Shown: piece by piece, positions 12,368 through 24,303 of the stretch | Layout of the letters: the number at the start of each line of letters is the position of its first letter | How positions within the stretch are numbered: the stretch's first letter is position 1 | NCBI GenBank assembly: GCA_024752435.1 | Contig: CP103023.1 | Span: 1,054,001-1,118,000 of the forward strand | Length of the DNA: 64,000 nt | Direction: 5' to 3' | Source of the DNA: Allantophomopsis cytisporea | Taxonomy: Eukaryota; Ascomycota; Leotiomycetes; Phacidiales; Phacidiaceae | Translations under genes and position numbers: made by a program | Notes under the pieces: model-generated | Databases searched by the model: none | Told to the model about the DNA's origin: nothing | The model's input: the letters and a program-made list of their open reading frames with translations, nothing else

Positions 12368-12930
12368 GTCGTGGTCGTCGTGAGTGTGTGAGTGAGCTAC
12401 ATAGGTAATAGTGTGTGCGTATGAGTGAGTCTTAGTACTTCATGTACTTACCGTATGTAAGGCAAGGTAGATAGCACAATAGGTACCTATACCTAGGTAA
12501 GTACCTAATAAGAGAGTCAATCAGTACCTAATCAGTCAGCTCAGTCAGCCAGCCAGTGGTAAGACGAAAGCTGACAATAGTCACTGAAGCAACAATGATT
12601 GTCATGCACGATAAACACCCTACTACGTACATGAGTCGTGACATAGGTAGGTAGATATTACAATATTCACGATACTACTGAACAAAACAAACAAAGGGAT
12701 TATATCGGTGGTGCAGCAGGGTAGTGTGAGTATGTTGGTCAATCATCTATGCAGCATCAATAAGGTAGGTACATACATACATACAGGTAGGTTGGTAGGT
12801 AGGGAGGTAGGGAAGTAGGTGGGGAAGTAGTCGAGGTATTAGGGTATCCACGTATTCCAGGTAAGCATAATAATATGGACGGTATTTAGACAGCTAGTAC
12901 CTTGATCATAATGATAGTCTTTAATACCGA

Positions 12931-12990
12931 GAGAAAAAGAAGAGCAAGAAGAAGAGCAAGAAGAAGAGCAAGAAGAAGAAGAGCAAGAAA
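12931..12990. repeat. AAGAAGAGC minisatellite
   Basis: Purine-only tandem units of AAGAAGAGC and AAGAAGAAGAGC. Confidence 0.85.
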
Positions 12991-13686
12991 ATGATTGTCT
13001 GGGTTATATAACAGATATAATAAAATTATCTATATAATTCTGGTTTGTATTGTACAGTGCATTCTGACCATTTATGTAGCCTGCATACTCTGTATTCATC
13101 GCTGTCTTTTACTCGGTAATAATGTAGCAAGATCAAATGATGCGAGACATTAATTAACGGGAAAAGAGAATTCTTTTCTGTCCTTTCCTTCTCTCGTGAC
13201 CTCGTATCCTTCACTCCCTGTGTTCTTCACCCTTTGCTTTTTGTTTTTTGATCTCTTTTGTTTTCGTGCCTCTATCTACCACTCATTCTGCGGCGGTAAG
13301 TCCATTCTATAATAGTATATATATCTACGACGTATGTATGTGTGATTGTGCTACTTATCAGTAGGCATGTAAGCTTTCGAGATCCCCATAACCTAGGCCC
13401 CACCCAGTCTTCCCTTGTGGCTTTCGAGCTACTACTCATTACGCTCGTACTAGCTTCTGTGCCTGTGTGCGCTGTATCTCACATGCTCTGCCGCCTTGTG
13501 ATTGGATGCATAGAGAGGTGATTGACGATGTACCACTTCATTTGTTTACTCCCGGGAAACTGCACAGGCAGATGTCATCCACTCACGGTACTAATAGGGG
13601 CACATGCCAGCACAGCTTCTGGAGATGTGAAATAAGGTCATCTCAAGATACCCTGAGTCCCTTTGCAACAGGGTATCATCGTGTAA

Positions 13687-13720
13687 AATATAGTAAAAAA
13701 TAGTAAAAAATAGTAAAAAA
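13687..13720. repeat. (TAGTAAAAAA)3 tandem repeat
   Basis: Three perfect copies of a 10-base A-rich unit. About 70 bp downstream (13783-13814) is a second short repeat of CCATAT/CCATAC units. Confidence 0.9.
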
Positions 13721-14877
13721 TTTTATGTGCTTGCGACATGAATCAACGGGAACTTTTGTGGGGATTGAAAAGAGGCCTATCCATCCATACCCATATCCAT
13801 ATCCATATCCATACAATTAGGATTGCCATAGTGGAACGGAGCACATACCGGTAAACATCAGCCGGGTGAACGGTACTACCTACCTTACCTACGAGACTTA
13901 TGTAATGAATACTTTAACACGTAAATACCCAATGTAATGTAAAATGATGCATGTACCATCATATCGTAAGGAACCTAAGATATGTATATATGTACGTTTG
14001 CTCCGGTCGATAATACAACTTGACCTTACTGATACTGCTATCAAAAAGAGGTGATTCCATCAAACTATATATAGAGTAGGAATAGTCAGTCAGTCAACTT
14101 CGGATTGCAATGAAATTGGCAAATCCTATTGGACCCAGAAGCAACGTCCCAGTGCATTCTAGTTATTGCTCACCATTTCTCTCTGCAAATGGCACATCAC
14201 AATTAAGCGCCAGGAAATCCTGAATTTCGCTTATTATTCTCACGTGATCCATACTTACTGAGGTACCTACCTAGGGTCCATCATGAGCTCATGCAGGTAG
14301 GTGGTTTGCATGTTGGCAGAGCCACCCAGTGCCACCCACAACCCACATACGCCGTGAGAAGAAAATGAGAAGTCTCGTCAAGTCTACATACATTTGTATA
14401 TGATGCACCTACCACCGCCATACCTAGGTAGGAGGTCCTTGTCGGAATAAAAGACCTGATATAATTATGAACAACTGTGACCTACTCCCCTCTGGGAAGT
14501 CTCAAGAGTCATTCACCGAACAACATCGGATCATGATTGTTCTCATATCCGCTTCACTGGATTATGATCATCTTAAGCGTGCATTCATTGGAAATCGTCA
14601 ACCGTTGTGTGCAATACGTACATTCTCTGGCTACCTGTAGATATTTATCCTTCCATAGTGACTCCGTCCCTGACCAATGGTCCTTGTTGGCTCTTTACCC
14701 AAAATTACCCAGGGCTTCGAAGTGCCGTAGTCCAATACATTACTTTGTATCACTTTGTATCTAATATCTACATACATAGTACGTACCGCGTATATAGAGC
14801 TCGTCATGATAAGATAACGTGCTTGCTTGTTGATTCCAGATTCCAACTTCCAACTTTCCATAAAAATGTATGTAATA

Positions 14878-14960
14878 GGAGGAGGAGGAGGAGGAGGAGG
14901 AGGAGGAGGAGGAGGAGGAGGAGGAGAAGAAGGAGAAGAAGGAGAAGAAGAAAAAGAAAA
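14878..14960. repeat. (GGA)n / (GAA)n trinucleotide repeat
   Basis: Sixteen or so GGA units followed by GAAGAAGGA variants, about 0.5 kb upstream of the glucosyltransferase start. It produces artefactual homopolymer frames on both strands. Confidence 0.95.
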
Positions 14961-15495
14961 TAGCACGCTCTCACTCAATCAAAGTTATGAACAGGTCATA
15001 ACTCGTTGATCATCGTTCCTCCATCATGCTTGTCACTGGAAAACATATGTGCCTTCCCTGAGACTGTTGTAAAAGGTTCACTTCTTCTGCATCCGTTCCA
15101 CAGAATATCACGATACCTGTTGACGATATAGGTGATAGCTATCATCGTCTTGTCGCACAGTCTTGATCTCTTATCGCTACCAACGTCGCCGATAACTCCA
15201 ACCCCGCAATGCCAACGACCGTTTGACTTACCCACAGCTTCGGTCAAGCCGCTCGTTATCAGACGGCAATTTCGGCATCAGGTAAGGTATGTTTATTTTC
15301 AAGAATTCCCCAATCACGACATACAGACACAATCCTATACTAATGGTCGCAATGTACACCATTAGGTTCAATCATTGCGCATAGTCCTACAAATATCCGT
15401 AACTCGTTCCTTTACCCTACGCCGGATCCCTACGATCGCTCCAAATTCGCAATACTTCTATGCAGCTCTGAACTTCTGCCAAAAAATTATTCACG

Positions 15496-18400
15496 ATGGC
15501 TCCTGAGTCACCATCGACAGATAGCAGTCAGCAGCCTGCTCTAGATCCTCTGCCGCTGTCCATCATCGCACAAGCTGAAGCTGCTATAGCTGGAGCTGGC
15601 GCCGAGGAGCCTTCAGATCTAGCTTCTCGAACAGCTACAAAAACAAAGCCAGATTATTCTGCATACCAGAATACACATAGACCACAGGGTCATGCTTCGA
15701 GCAGTACTTCAGGGTTGGTTGTATAATCTAAGCCTGGGTCGCAATGTCGACTGACATCTTCAAACAATAGATCAAGATTGGATCCCTCGTCCTTCTTACA
15801 GGTGCCCGACTCTGCCATTCCACCACCAGCCTACGGAGATCAGCGCGATCAGATCAGCTTAAGCCAAGATGGCTTCGATACTATGGCAAAAGTAACGGGT
15901 ACGTTGGGCTGGAAGGGTTGAACAATACGATGATGACTAATGATCTTTCATAGATGATGGACGTGTGAACATCAACATCAATCAAAAGACTCGCCGTCTA
16001 TCAGATCTTCTTGTCCCAGCTCTTAGGAGCCAGCTGTCTTTGGTAGCAGAGGAGGAACAGCGACCACTTGCTCCTGGCTATCTACCTCCAGCACTTGGAG
16101 GTCTACCAGGTCAAACCCCTCCACCAGCATTGAATGTGGTTATTCATGTTGTGGGTTCACGTGGAGATGTTCAACCTTTCGTTGCATTAGGAAAGACATT
16201 GAAGTCAACATATGGGCACAGGGTTCGACTAGCAACGCACCCAACTTTTCAGACATTTATTGAAGAGAATGGTCTTGAGTTCTTCAGTATTGGTGGTGAC
16301 CCAGCGGAACTTATGGCTTTCATGGTAAAAAACCCTGGTTTAATGCCGGGCTTTGATTCATTGAAGAGCGGAGATGTGGGGAAGCGCCGTAAGGGGATGG
16401 AGGAAATCGTGTTAGGTTGTTGGAGATCATGTATAGAAGCTGGCAATGGACTTGGGCCAGCACCTGCGAAGGACTCGGAGGGCTACGATCACGGTATTAA
16501 TCTGGAAAGTAATCCATCAGAACGTCCTTTCATTGCGGACGCTATCATTGCAAATCCACCTAGCTTTGCGCACGTCCATATTGCAGAGAAGATGGGAATT
16601 CCACTGCATCTTATGTTCACGTAAGTGTTCATTGTTTCTCAGACGCCATTCATTCATGAAGCGGTCTTGCTAATGATGTTTGTGCAGTATGCCATGGTCT
16701 CCAACACAGGCATTCCCTCATCCACTTGCAAATATCCAGTCTTCTAATGCTGATGTCAACATGACAAACTTCATAACCTATGCTCTGGTCGAAATGATGA
16801 CTTGGCAGGGCCTCGGGGATATCATCAATCGTTTCAGAGAACGTGCATTGGGACTTGATCCGATAAGTCTCATATGGGCACCGGGTATGCTCAGTCGTCT
16901 GAGAATTCCATACACTTATTGCTGGTTTGTTTTCTGTGGTACTTTCTCCTACAATTTCTAATGTCCAACCAGGTCTCCCACTCTGATTCCCAAACCAAAG
17001 GACTGGGCCCAGCACATATCAATATCTGGCTTTTACTTTCTCTCACTCGCTTCGGCCTATACACCAGATGCCGACCTGGATGCTTTCCTAAAGGCTGGTC
17101 CACCACCAGTATATATTGGGTTTGGTTCAATCGTTGTAGATGATCCAAATGGTATGACAAAGCTCATCTTTGAAGCTGTCAAGGCGTCAGGTGTCCGAGC
17201 TCTCGTCTCTAAGGGTTGGGGTGGTCTGGGTGGCAATGCTCTAGATGTACCCGAGGGTATCTTCATGCTTGGCAATGTCCCACATGACTGGTTGTTCAAA
17301 CATGTCTCTGCCGTGGTGCACCATGGTGGTGCTGGAACAACTGCTGCTGGTATCGCCCTAGGTAGGCCGACGGTCGTCGTTCCATTCTTTGGCGATCAGC
17401 CCTTTTGGGGTTCTATGGTTGCTCGAGCTGGTGCCGGACCAGCTCCAATACCCTTCAAACAATTGACTGCCGAAAATCTAGCTAGCGCCATCACGGACGC
17501 ATTAAAGCCAGCAGTTCTACAAAAGGCCAAAGAAATGGGGGAGAGTATAAGCCAAGAAAAAGGAAGCGAAGTGGGCGGGAAAAGCTTCCATGATCATCTC
17601 GAGGTTGATAAAATCAGATGTCATCTTGCACCAAGTAGAGTAGCAGTATGGAACGTGAAAAACACCGAAACTCGTCTCAGTACACTTGCCGCAACCGTTC
17701 TATCAAATGAGGGCCTCCTTAGCTTTGCGGATCTAACTTTGTAAGTTATATCTCTGATTCCTTCGTTGTGAATTGTTTTTTCTAATTTGTGTTTTCAGGT
17801 ATCGATCACGAGAATATGAAGCAGAAGATGGCCCCTGGGATCCCATTTCAGGAGGCGCATCAGCACTTTTGGGCACAATTGCAAGTCTAACAATGGGTAT
17901 TGCAGATATGCCCGTTGAACTATTCAAGGCGTTCAAAACCAAACCAACTACTGTGTCTGAAGAAAAGGCACATCAGAAGACCAATTCGACATCAGGAGCA
18001 GCAACCCCACTATCAAGGTCAGATTCTCAAACTACTTTGTCAGCTGGACCTTCTAGTGATGAGCCAAAGATATCGTTAGACGGTCTTTCTGGTCGTACAG
18101 CTGTGGACTCTGAGACGGCGTCACTGAGGAGTGAAAACAGATCCGTAACAATTCCTGCTGGTCTTGGATCATCCGCGAGCTCTTCCACCATAGAAGATCC
18201 AGCATCGATCAAACCGGCTTTGACAGGTACTTTCCCTCGCTCAAGCTCTCCAAATACACAGGTAGGCTCTCGCTCGGATTCATCAACCCGTGGCAGAGAG
18301 TATGAACCATCTCCAGACCTAACATTTGAGTCGGCAATTGGTGCCGGGAAAGGCGTATCCAGGATAGTTGGGGCAGGCCTAAAGTCTCCTATGGACTTCA

Positions 18401-19804
18401 CTTTGGGTCTTGCTCGCGGGTTCCACAATGCGCCAAAATTGTACGGCGATGACACTGTCAGACCATCTGAGAAGGTCACTGGCTTTCAAAGTGGCTTGAG
18501 AGCGGCCGGTAAAGTAAATATATCTTGAAATGCCTGTATTGCGACTTGCATTAATACTTTTTAGGAATTCGGATATGGCTTCTATGATGGTATCTCCGGT
18601 CTCATAACTCAACCTCTGAAGGGTGCCGAGAAGGAAGGCGCCGCAGGTCTGATCAAAGGAATAGGTAAGGGTATTGGTGGTCTCATCTTGAAGCCTGGTG
18701 CTGGTAAGTGACAGTCCCTCTTGCCTTAGATGAACACATATACTGATTGTACATTCAGCCATTTGGGGTCTTCCAGGGTACACATTCATGGGTATCCATA
18801 AGGAGATTCGCAAGATATTTGGATCAAGTGTTCTAAATTATGTTATTTCAGCTCGTACGGCACAAGGCTATGAAGATTGGAAATCGTCTACTCCAGAAGA
18901 GCGTGCTGATATCGTATCGCGATGGCGCCATCAAAAGCACTTGCATTCTTATAAACAACAAAAGCCTGGTGCTTACATGGATGGTTCTGTTAGCAAACAG
19001 ACATTGCCCTCTGGATTCATGAACACCAGGCATCTCTCGTTTGATGAGAGAAAGAGATTGAAAGCTGAGCAAGCCAAACAGCAGGCTGCTTCCAAGGGTA
19101 AAGGCCCCTCTGGGAGTGAAACGACCACACCCCAAATACCCACATTTACCACGACAGATGCTAGTGCTTCGCAAACGACTGCTCCGTCAACTGTTTCAAA
19201 TACCAATGAGCCTCTGGATTTCGAGCAGGCCATCAAAGCTTCTGTCGCCTCTACAAGCCGTGGTAACCCGGAAGAAGATGCATTGATTGAACGTGCCATT
19301 CGTGCCAGTATCTCGGAGTTACAGAAAGCCCAGAGAGGATCGACACTAACAGAAGAAGAGGCTCTTGAACAAGCAATTAAAGCCAGTGTCGCAGAGGCGA
19401 GCTCCGCTACGACCCATGATGGTCATAAGATTCAGATGATAGATTCGGAGGATGCTGAACGCCAGGCAATATTGGAGGGATCGCTACAAGAAAGCTTGGG
19501 GACTTCACACCACACTTCAGATCCCCTTGATTATGATGAAGTTGACACGGATGATGACGAGAATGTGAAAGCTGCTATCGAAGCATCAAAGGCTGCGCAT
19601 GAGCAAGCACAGAAGCGCGAGAAGACGGAAGATGAGATTTTGCTTGAGGCAATTCAAAAGCAGAGCCTTTGGGAGGCCGAACACAAGCAGAAATTGCAGG
19701 AAAATTCTGGTAGCACATCAACCACAGGTCCTAGTGTAGATGGTGCAGGTGACGATGAAGATGAGGATCTCAAGAGGGCCATTGAAGCCAGTCTCAGGAG
19801 CTGA
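15496..19804 (+). CDS. Sterol glucosyltransferase-like protein with UIM array
   Basis: Eight exons (15496-15713, 15771-15898, 15954-16620, 16688-16924, 16973-17740, 17799-18513, 18565-18703, 18759-19804) join to 1305 aa. The GT28/GT1 N-domain starts near residue 175 (VVGSRGDVQPFVALGKTL). The UDP-sugar box lies near residue 520 (GNVPHDWLFKHVSAVVHHGG, then AGTTAAGIALGRPTVVVP and FFGDQPFWG). This is the UDP-glucose:sterol 3-beta-glucosyltransferase family. I see no PH or GRAM domain as in Atg26, but an N-terminal 150-residue disordered segment instead. After the catalytic part come Gly-rich amphipathic segments (GLITQPLKGAEKEGAAGLIK, GKGIGGLILKPGAAIWGLPG). Residues 1109-1305 carry about seven UIM-like helices, for example EQAIKASVAEAS and DLKRAIEASLRS, suggesting ubiquitin binding. 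Activity and substrate are inferred from the family. Confidence 0.9.
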
Positions 19805-20217
19805 TACTGAGAATAGTTGATTCTGCATTATTTGGAATTCTCGGTCTTCTCTGAAGATAGGTCTATAAATTATTTGAGAGACCCTAAAGAAATTCATGAC
19901 AACAACTTGACATCTTTGAATATGCTAGGTTTTTGCGACCTATAAGCTCTATTGACAACTATTGTAAAGACAGAAGTTAATGTCTGTTCTTCCTCCTCCT
20001 CCTCCACATCCCTCCTTTCTTCTCTTCTTTCTTGAGGGTCGGATTCCCTGGATATCTGAGTTCTCGCAACGCATGATATTCTTAGATTTCTTCACTTCAT
20101 GAGCTGTGCTAAAGACCATTGTTGCTTTAATGAATCTAGCGAATTTAATGATCTAAAAATCTACAGTAACATAAAAACCAAAGATAAAAGGGACATGTAC
20201 GCTCATCCATGTTCAAC
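19805..20217. other. Convergent 3' intergenic region
   Basis: 413 bp between two convergent stops. A short CT-rich patch (CCTCCTCCTCC, about 19993-20030) is the only notable content. Confidence 0.55.
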
Positions 20218-21087
20218 CTAGGCATTGATTTGATGTTCCCAAACCTCTTGTTCAACTCTTGAAGAGTAAGTGGAGGCCCTCAATATATCTTGCATCTGCT
20301 TTACATTCGTGTACATAACACTCCTGGCAACAAACCACTGGATACCCTCTGTACAAGGGGGACTTGTCAAACTTCCGCGATAGGTCCAGAACTCACCGAA
20401 ATCATTGGCTTCGGAGATGGCAGCCTTCGGGTTGAGGACAATTGGAATCTGACTCTGTGTATCTTGGAACCCAGGGAAATCTGGTAGTTGTGCAAAGAAG
20501 TCACTCTGTACATTTCCCGGATCAATGAGTATTGCCAGTACAGCACGCTCGTGGCCATCTGCATTGACATGAACAAGGTGAAGCTCAGCCTTCGCTCGAT
20601 CGCCCTGAATCGAATGATCGGCAGGGGCATGAAGGTGCCAGCCTGAGAGATAGGCAGTCTCGTTATCGAAGGTGAAAGATGGGTTGCTGGTATAATTTCC
20701 TTCTTCATGTGCCACGGTGAAGGCTGGTCCATAACCCCAGTTGAAGAAGTTCCCTTCCACAGAGTCCGGATAGTTGAACTCCGTTGTGTGAAGGGAATCT
20801 AGACCTTGAGATGGGTAAAGCATGATTGGTGACTGCATGGTTCCTATTTGGCATAGAGTATAGTCTGAGAACAATGTCAGCTCTTGACTTTGAACAGGGC
20901 TTGCGAGAAATTTACTTTCACTGATCATGCCCCAATTGTAGGATGAGTCGTATGCCCAACCTTGCACTTCAGTTGCGCGTTTTCTCAACCCTCCAAGCTC
21001 ATAATTGTTATGTTCTGCACACGCTAGAACTATTGAGAGACTTGCCAGTCCAAAGAGGGTGATAATAAACATGATGTTGAGAGGCAA
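20218..21087 (-). CDS. Secreted alpha-carbonic anhydrase
   Basis: Reads open for 289 codons from the ATG at 21087, but a 51-bp in-frame intron (20865-20915) is likely. It has a GTAAAT donor, a GCTGAC branch site and a TTCTCAG acceptor, and removing it brings SEN next to YTLCQIGTMQSPI, the expected alpha-CA core. The spliced product is about 272 aa. A hydrophobic N-terminal signal peptide (about residues 5-22) is followed by LRKR, a possible Kex2 propeptide site. Zinc-ligand histidines are in SGWHLHAPADHS and AELHLVHVN. The C-terminal YRGSLTSPPCTEGIQWFV is diagnostic. The enzyme interconverts CO2 and bicarbonate, here probably in the cell wall or medium. Confidence 0.92.
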   Translation of the reverse strand: MPLNIMFIITLFGLASLSIVLACAEHNNYELGGLRKRATEVQGWAYDSSYNWGMISESKFLASPVQSQELTLFSDYTLCQIGTMQSPIMLYPSQGLDSLHTTEFNYPDSVEGNFFNWGYGPAFTVAHEEGNYTSNPSFTFDNETAYLSGWHLHAPADHSIQGDRAKAELHLVHVNADGHERAVLAILIDPGNVQSDFFAQLPDFPGFQDTQSQIPIVLNPKAAISEANDFGEFWTYRGSLTSPPCTEGIQWFVARSVMYTNVKQMQDILRASTYSSRVEQEVWEHQINA

Positions 21088-21990
21088 AGGCTAATAAATT
21101 GTAGACAAAAGAGAACACGAAAGAGATTGGAATAGATGTATGGAGTTGGATATGAGAAATGTACTTATTGGTCAGCTCTTAGGAAGGATACTCTGAGAGT
21201 ACTTATACATAAACGGTCATTGTGATTTCAATGCTCACTACCTTTTACTTTTTGATTGATAGCTGATATCATCTTGTTTATCACGAGCTCATTGTTTTAG
21301 TATGGGTATCCCTCCAACACATATGCTCTTGCCCACGTACAGCCTCAACTAGCCAATCCGTATCGCAGATATAAGCAGTTGGCAAAGTATAATGCTGTAT
21401 ATACTAGATGATATTATTCTAGGTAGGTTGAGTGACATCAGCCATGTAATGTCAGGGAGAGGCGCCGGCCAAGGAGAAAACTGCCGGCGCCAAGAGAGCT
21501 GCGATGGCAGCGAAGCCTTAAAAGGTACAACAGCGTAGACATCAAGACGCATTTCAGCTAATATTCTTGGTAGTATACGTATATATGGGCCGAGCCCATG
21601 CTATGTAAGGTCCTACTCAATTCATAAAGTTTTGCTCTCACATTTGAGGTTTGAAGATTCAAAGTGTCAGCGCTCCGCCTTCCTTGGCACAACGAAGATT
21701 GCGTAGCTTGTCTTATGCCAACCATTTGCTGCGCAGTCAGCGTTATCGAACGCCTATAGTTTATCTGCATCGAGAGCAAGCTTTGCATAATATGAAACTA
21801 ACCTTATCTTCATTAGATATAGCTAGGATAGGCTGTCTTCAAGTCAAAGGAAAAAGTATGAGGCAATAATCTCTGCTTGTATAACTATAATTAGTTATAG
21901 TTAACGACATATGTACAAAGTAGGAATTAAGCTGACATAACTATGTGTAAATACTATAGCTACTAAAAAATTTAAATGGTAACGTTAAAA
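21088..21990. other. Intergenic, transition to repeat-rich DNA
   Basis: Upstream region of the carbonic anhydrase gene. The short open frames carry no family signal. From about 21.85 kb the sequence turns AT-rich and marks the left edge of the repeat-dominated region. Confidence 0.5.
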
Positions 21991-21993
21991 GGA

Positions 21994-22480
21994 CTAACGT
22001 GACTTGCGTAGAAGCGACGCAGTACCCGAAGAGACGCATTTTCAAAATTTTCACTTCAATTGACTATAACTCCACGCACACTAGTCCAAATTAGATAGGG
22101 AGATAGAATATTACTAAGCTTACAATCATACAAAGGGAACTTAATTTATATAAAGAGCTAGTCCAGAAGAAGCGTATTCAGAAGGGAAAGCGTATACAGT
22201 TACAAGGTCAGTTTATATAATCTACTCAAGAGGTATTGCAGGTTGTACAAGAAGAAGAGACTGCACGCAAAAAACGTCGCAAAGAGCCACCGTTGGAGTC
22301 AATTGATGTGTCAGATACACACGAGGATGAAGGGCAGGAGTCTGACATTGCTATGGAAGAGCTGGATTCTGATTTAGATGAGTTGGCATAGGAGTTATAT
22401 GTATTTAGAGTAGCTGCATTCTAATTTACTGCGTCGGTTCTAGTAATGCGTCGCTTCTAGTGAAGTTACGTTACTTTAAA
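21994..22480 (+). mobile_element. Internally deleted pogo/Fot1-type element
   Basis: The left end (ACGTGACTTGCGTAGAAGCG, then ACGCAGTA) matches the reverse complement of the right end (CTGCGTCGGTTCTAGTAATG, then CGTCGCTTCTAGTG), giving imperfect terminal inverted repeats rich in GACGCA words. About 100 bp inside, the sequence jumps straight to the 3' coding end of a transposase, whose last residues read RKKRRKEPPLES...DLDELA before TAG at 22388-22390. The catalytic core is absent, so this is a non-autonomous derivative. A near-identical tail lies inverted at 56.1-56.3 kb. Confidence 0.7.
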
Positions 22481-23763
22481 TGAGTATGACTTGGTCTGTT
22501 GTACCCAATTGACGTACAAATTATATATTTAATAGAGCGGAGACTAGAGAGCTATATCCTATCTGCTTACTTGATTTGAACTAGTATACGTAGAGTTATA
22601 ATGAGTTATTGACCAAATATTAAAAATACATTGTTTATGGGCCTGCTTCGCTTATAGGCCAGTCACGTTATATGTATGCTTATTAGGGTACAAAGACCTT
22701 ATATATAAGCTTTGCTGATAGTTATATAATACTTAAAGGGAGATATAGGATACAGCTGAAAAAACTGCTTGCTTTTTACTAGAGTTTCTAATAAGTCTAG
22801 CTAGAGCTATTGTAAATGGCTACAAGTTTGTATATAGGGTCTATATACCCTAGTAAGCCTACATATAAGATGACTTCTATATAGCTAGCTAGGAGCTCTT
22901 AGAAAGTCTAGAAAAAGTCAAATACAAGTATCAACTAAAATAGAGAATAACTTAGTATATAGATATGCTATTAGTATACTAGTAATAAGTACTGTAGATT
23001 AAAAGCTATAGATTTAGATGCCGGTCTGCTTCCCCAATTTGGACTAGTATACATAGAGTTAACTATAGCCAGATCTAGTCAAATTTTCAAAAATATACTG
23101 CTTTGGGTTATATATTGGTTCTAGGGAAAGCATATTACAAGAGAAGCTAAATGTTAAAGCTAGCTGAAATATAGTATAACTTAGTATATAACTTACAGAT
23201 ACTTAGTATAGAGCTTAAAAATATAGTATATAGTAGTCTATTTTCGAGATTTGGACTAGTAAATGTAGGGTTAGGGTACAAAGACTTTATATATAAGTTT
23301 ACAGCAATTTGTAGTAACTAATGTTAGTTTCCCTAGAACTGACGTAGTACGTTTCTTATAACGTAACTTCACTATAAGCGACACATCGCCATTACCGACG
23401 CATTTTTCAATATTTTGTTTATATGATACTATAACTCTACATCTACCAGTCCAAATGGGGTAAGTACTTAGCATATAGCTCTCTAGCTTCCTCTCTGCTA
23501 GATGTGTAAGTTTTACATCAATTGAGTGTATTTGCACCGAATTATACTTATTTTCAGTATATACTCTTTTTCTACTTCTCTTACACTTTCTTAAAGCTCC
23601 TAGCTAGCTGTATACAAACCATTCTATATATATGACTACTAGGGCTTAAAGGCCTTATATATAAGCTGGACTTGTAGTCATAACTTTCAAAGGGAGATAT
23701 AGCATACAGCTTGAAAAATCACTTGCTTTTTACTAAATCTTTTAATAACTTTAGCTACTAAAG
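22481..23763. repeat. AT-rich RIP-degraded repeat block
   Basis: Very AT-rich and stop-dense. It contains another terminal-repeat pair (TAACGTAACTTCACTATAAG at about 23360, next to GACGCATTT) and copies of a dispersed segment (GGGCTTAAAGGCCTTATATA... GCTTGCTTTTTACTA...) that also occurs near 46.0, 57.8 and 60.7 kb. It ends sharply at about 23,763, where GC-rich DNA begins. Confidence 0.65.
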
Positions 23764-24303
23764 TCCACATGTTGGTGAAAAGACCGCCGAAAATGGCAGT
23801 CTTCTGCCGCCGTTTTTGCAGGTCCTTCCACTCGCTTAAACGACGCCGACCTCCGACCACTCGCCGCCCTAACATCGCGATAAGACTCTTATCCACCCCA
23901 CCTCGCCGCCTCAATGTCTTTCTGCGCGCCTATTCAAGCTCTCTGCAACGATACTCCAAATATGGCCCTCAGAAAAGTGAGGGCTTCACTGAGAGCGCTG
24001 ACGGCACTGCCAGCGGTGACCATGGCCGCTCGCAAGTCGAGAGATGTATTTAAACCTACCGTATCCTCACTCACAACCACTTCATCGCAAGCACCTCAGT
24101 CCTTCTTTCTCATTCCTGTCCCAGAGAGCATCACCTCGACTGCTCGCCGTCTCAATCACTCTGATTCTTATCAAGTGCCAGAGATTGAGCACTGGGACCT
24201 TCAAGTCCACCTTACGACGACCTCGAGCACTTAGGTTCCATGAAGATCCTGCTTTCCTCGACCTCCCACAGCACACACGACCTAGTCTACGAAGCATTCC
24301 ATA
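23764..24303 (+). other. GC-rich 5' flank of DUF3435 gene
   Basis: 540 bp of clearly higher GC than the DNA to the left. It holds open frames (for example 23914-24234) rich in Arg, Ser and Thr. They could be an extra 5' exon of the recombinase gene or its leader; I could not find splice borders that join them convincingly. Confidence 0.4.

Larger units (their letters stand above)
11753..15495. other. Gene-free, microsatellite-rich region
   Basis: 3.7 kb without a credible coding region. It contains at least five simple-sequence tracts and many TAGGTA/CCTAGG words. It separates the divergent starts of the phosphatase gene (-) and the glucosyltransferase gene (+), so it carries both promoters. 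Poly-Pro, poly-Gly and poly-Arg frames near 14.9 kb are translations of a trinucleotide repeat. Confidence 0.6.

Noticed and set aside
14607..15009. Poly-Arg, poly-Gly and poly-Pro open frames
   Set aside because: Translations of the GGA/GAA microsatellite in different frames, with no conserved context.
22180..22390. Acidic/basic open stretch as a host nuclear protein
   Set aside because: The same sequence recurs at 56.1-56.3 kb and 60.3-60.5 kb inside transposon ends, so it is a transposase tail.
23914..24234. Extra N-terminal exon of the DUF3435 recombinase
   Set aside because: No donor/acceptor pair joins it in frame to the exon at 24304 convincingly; left as unassigned flank.
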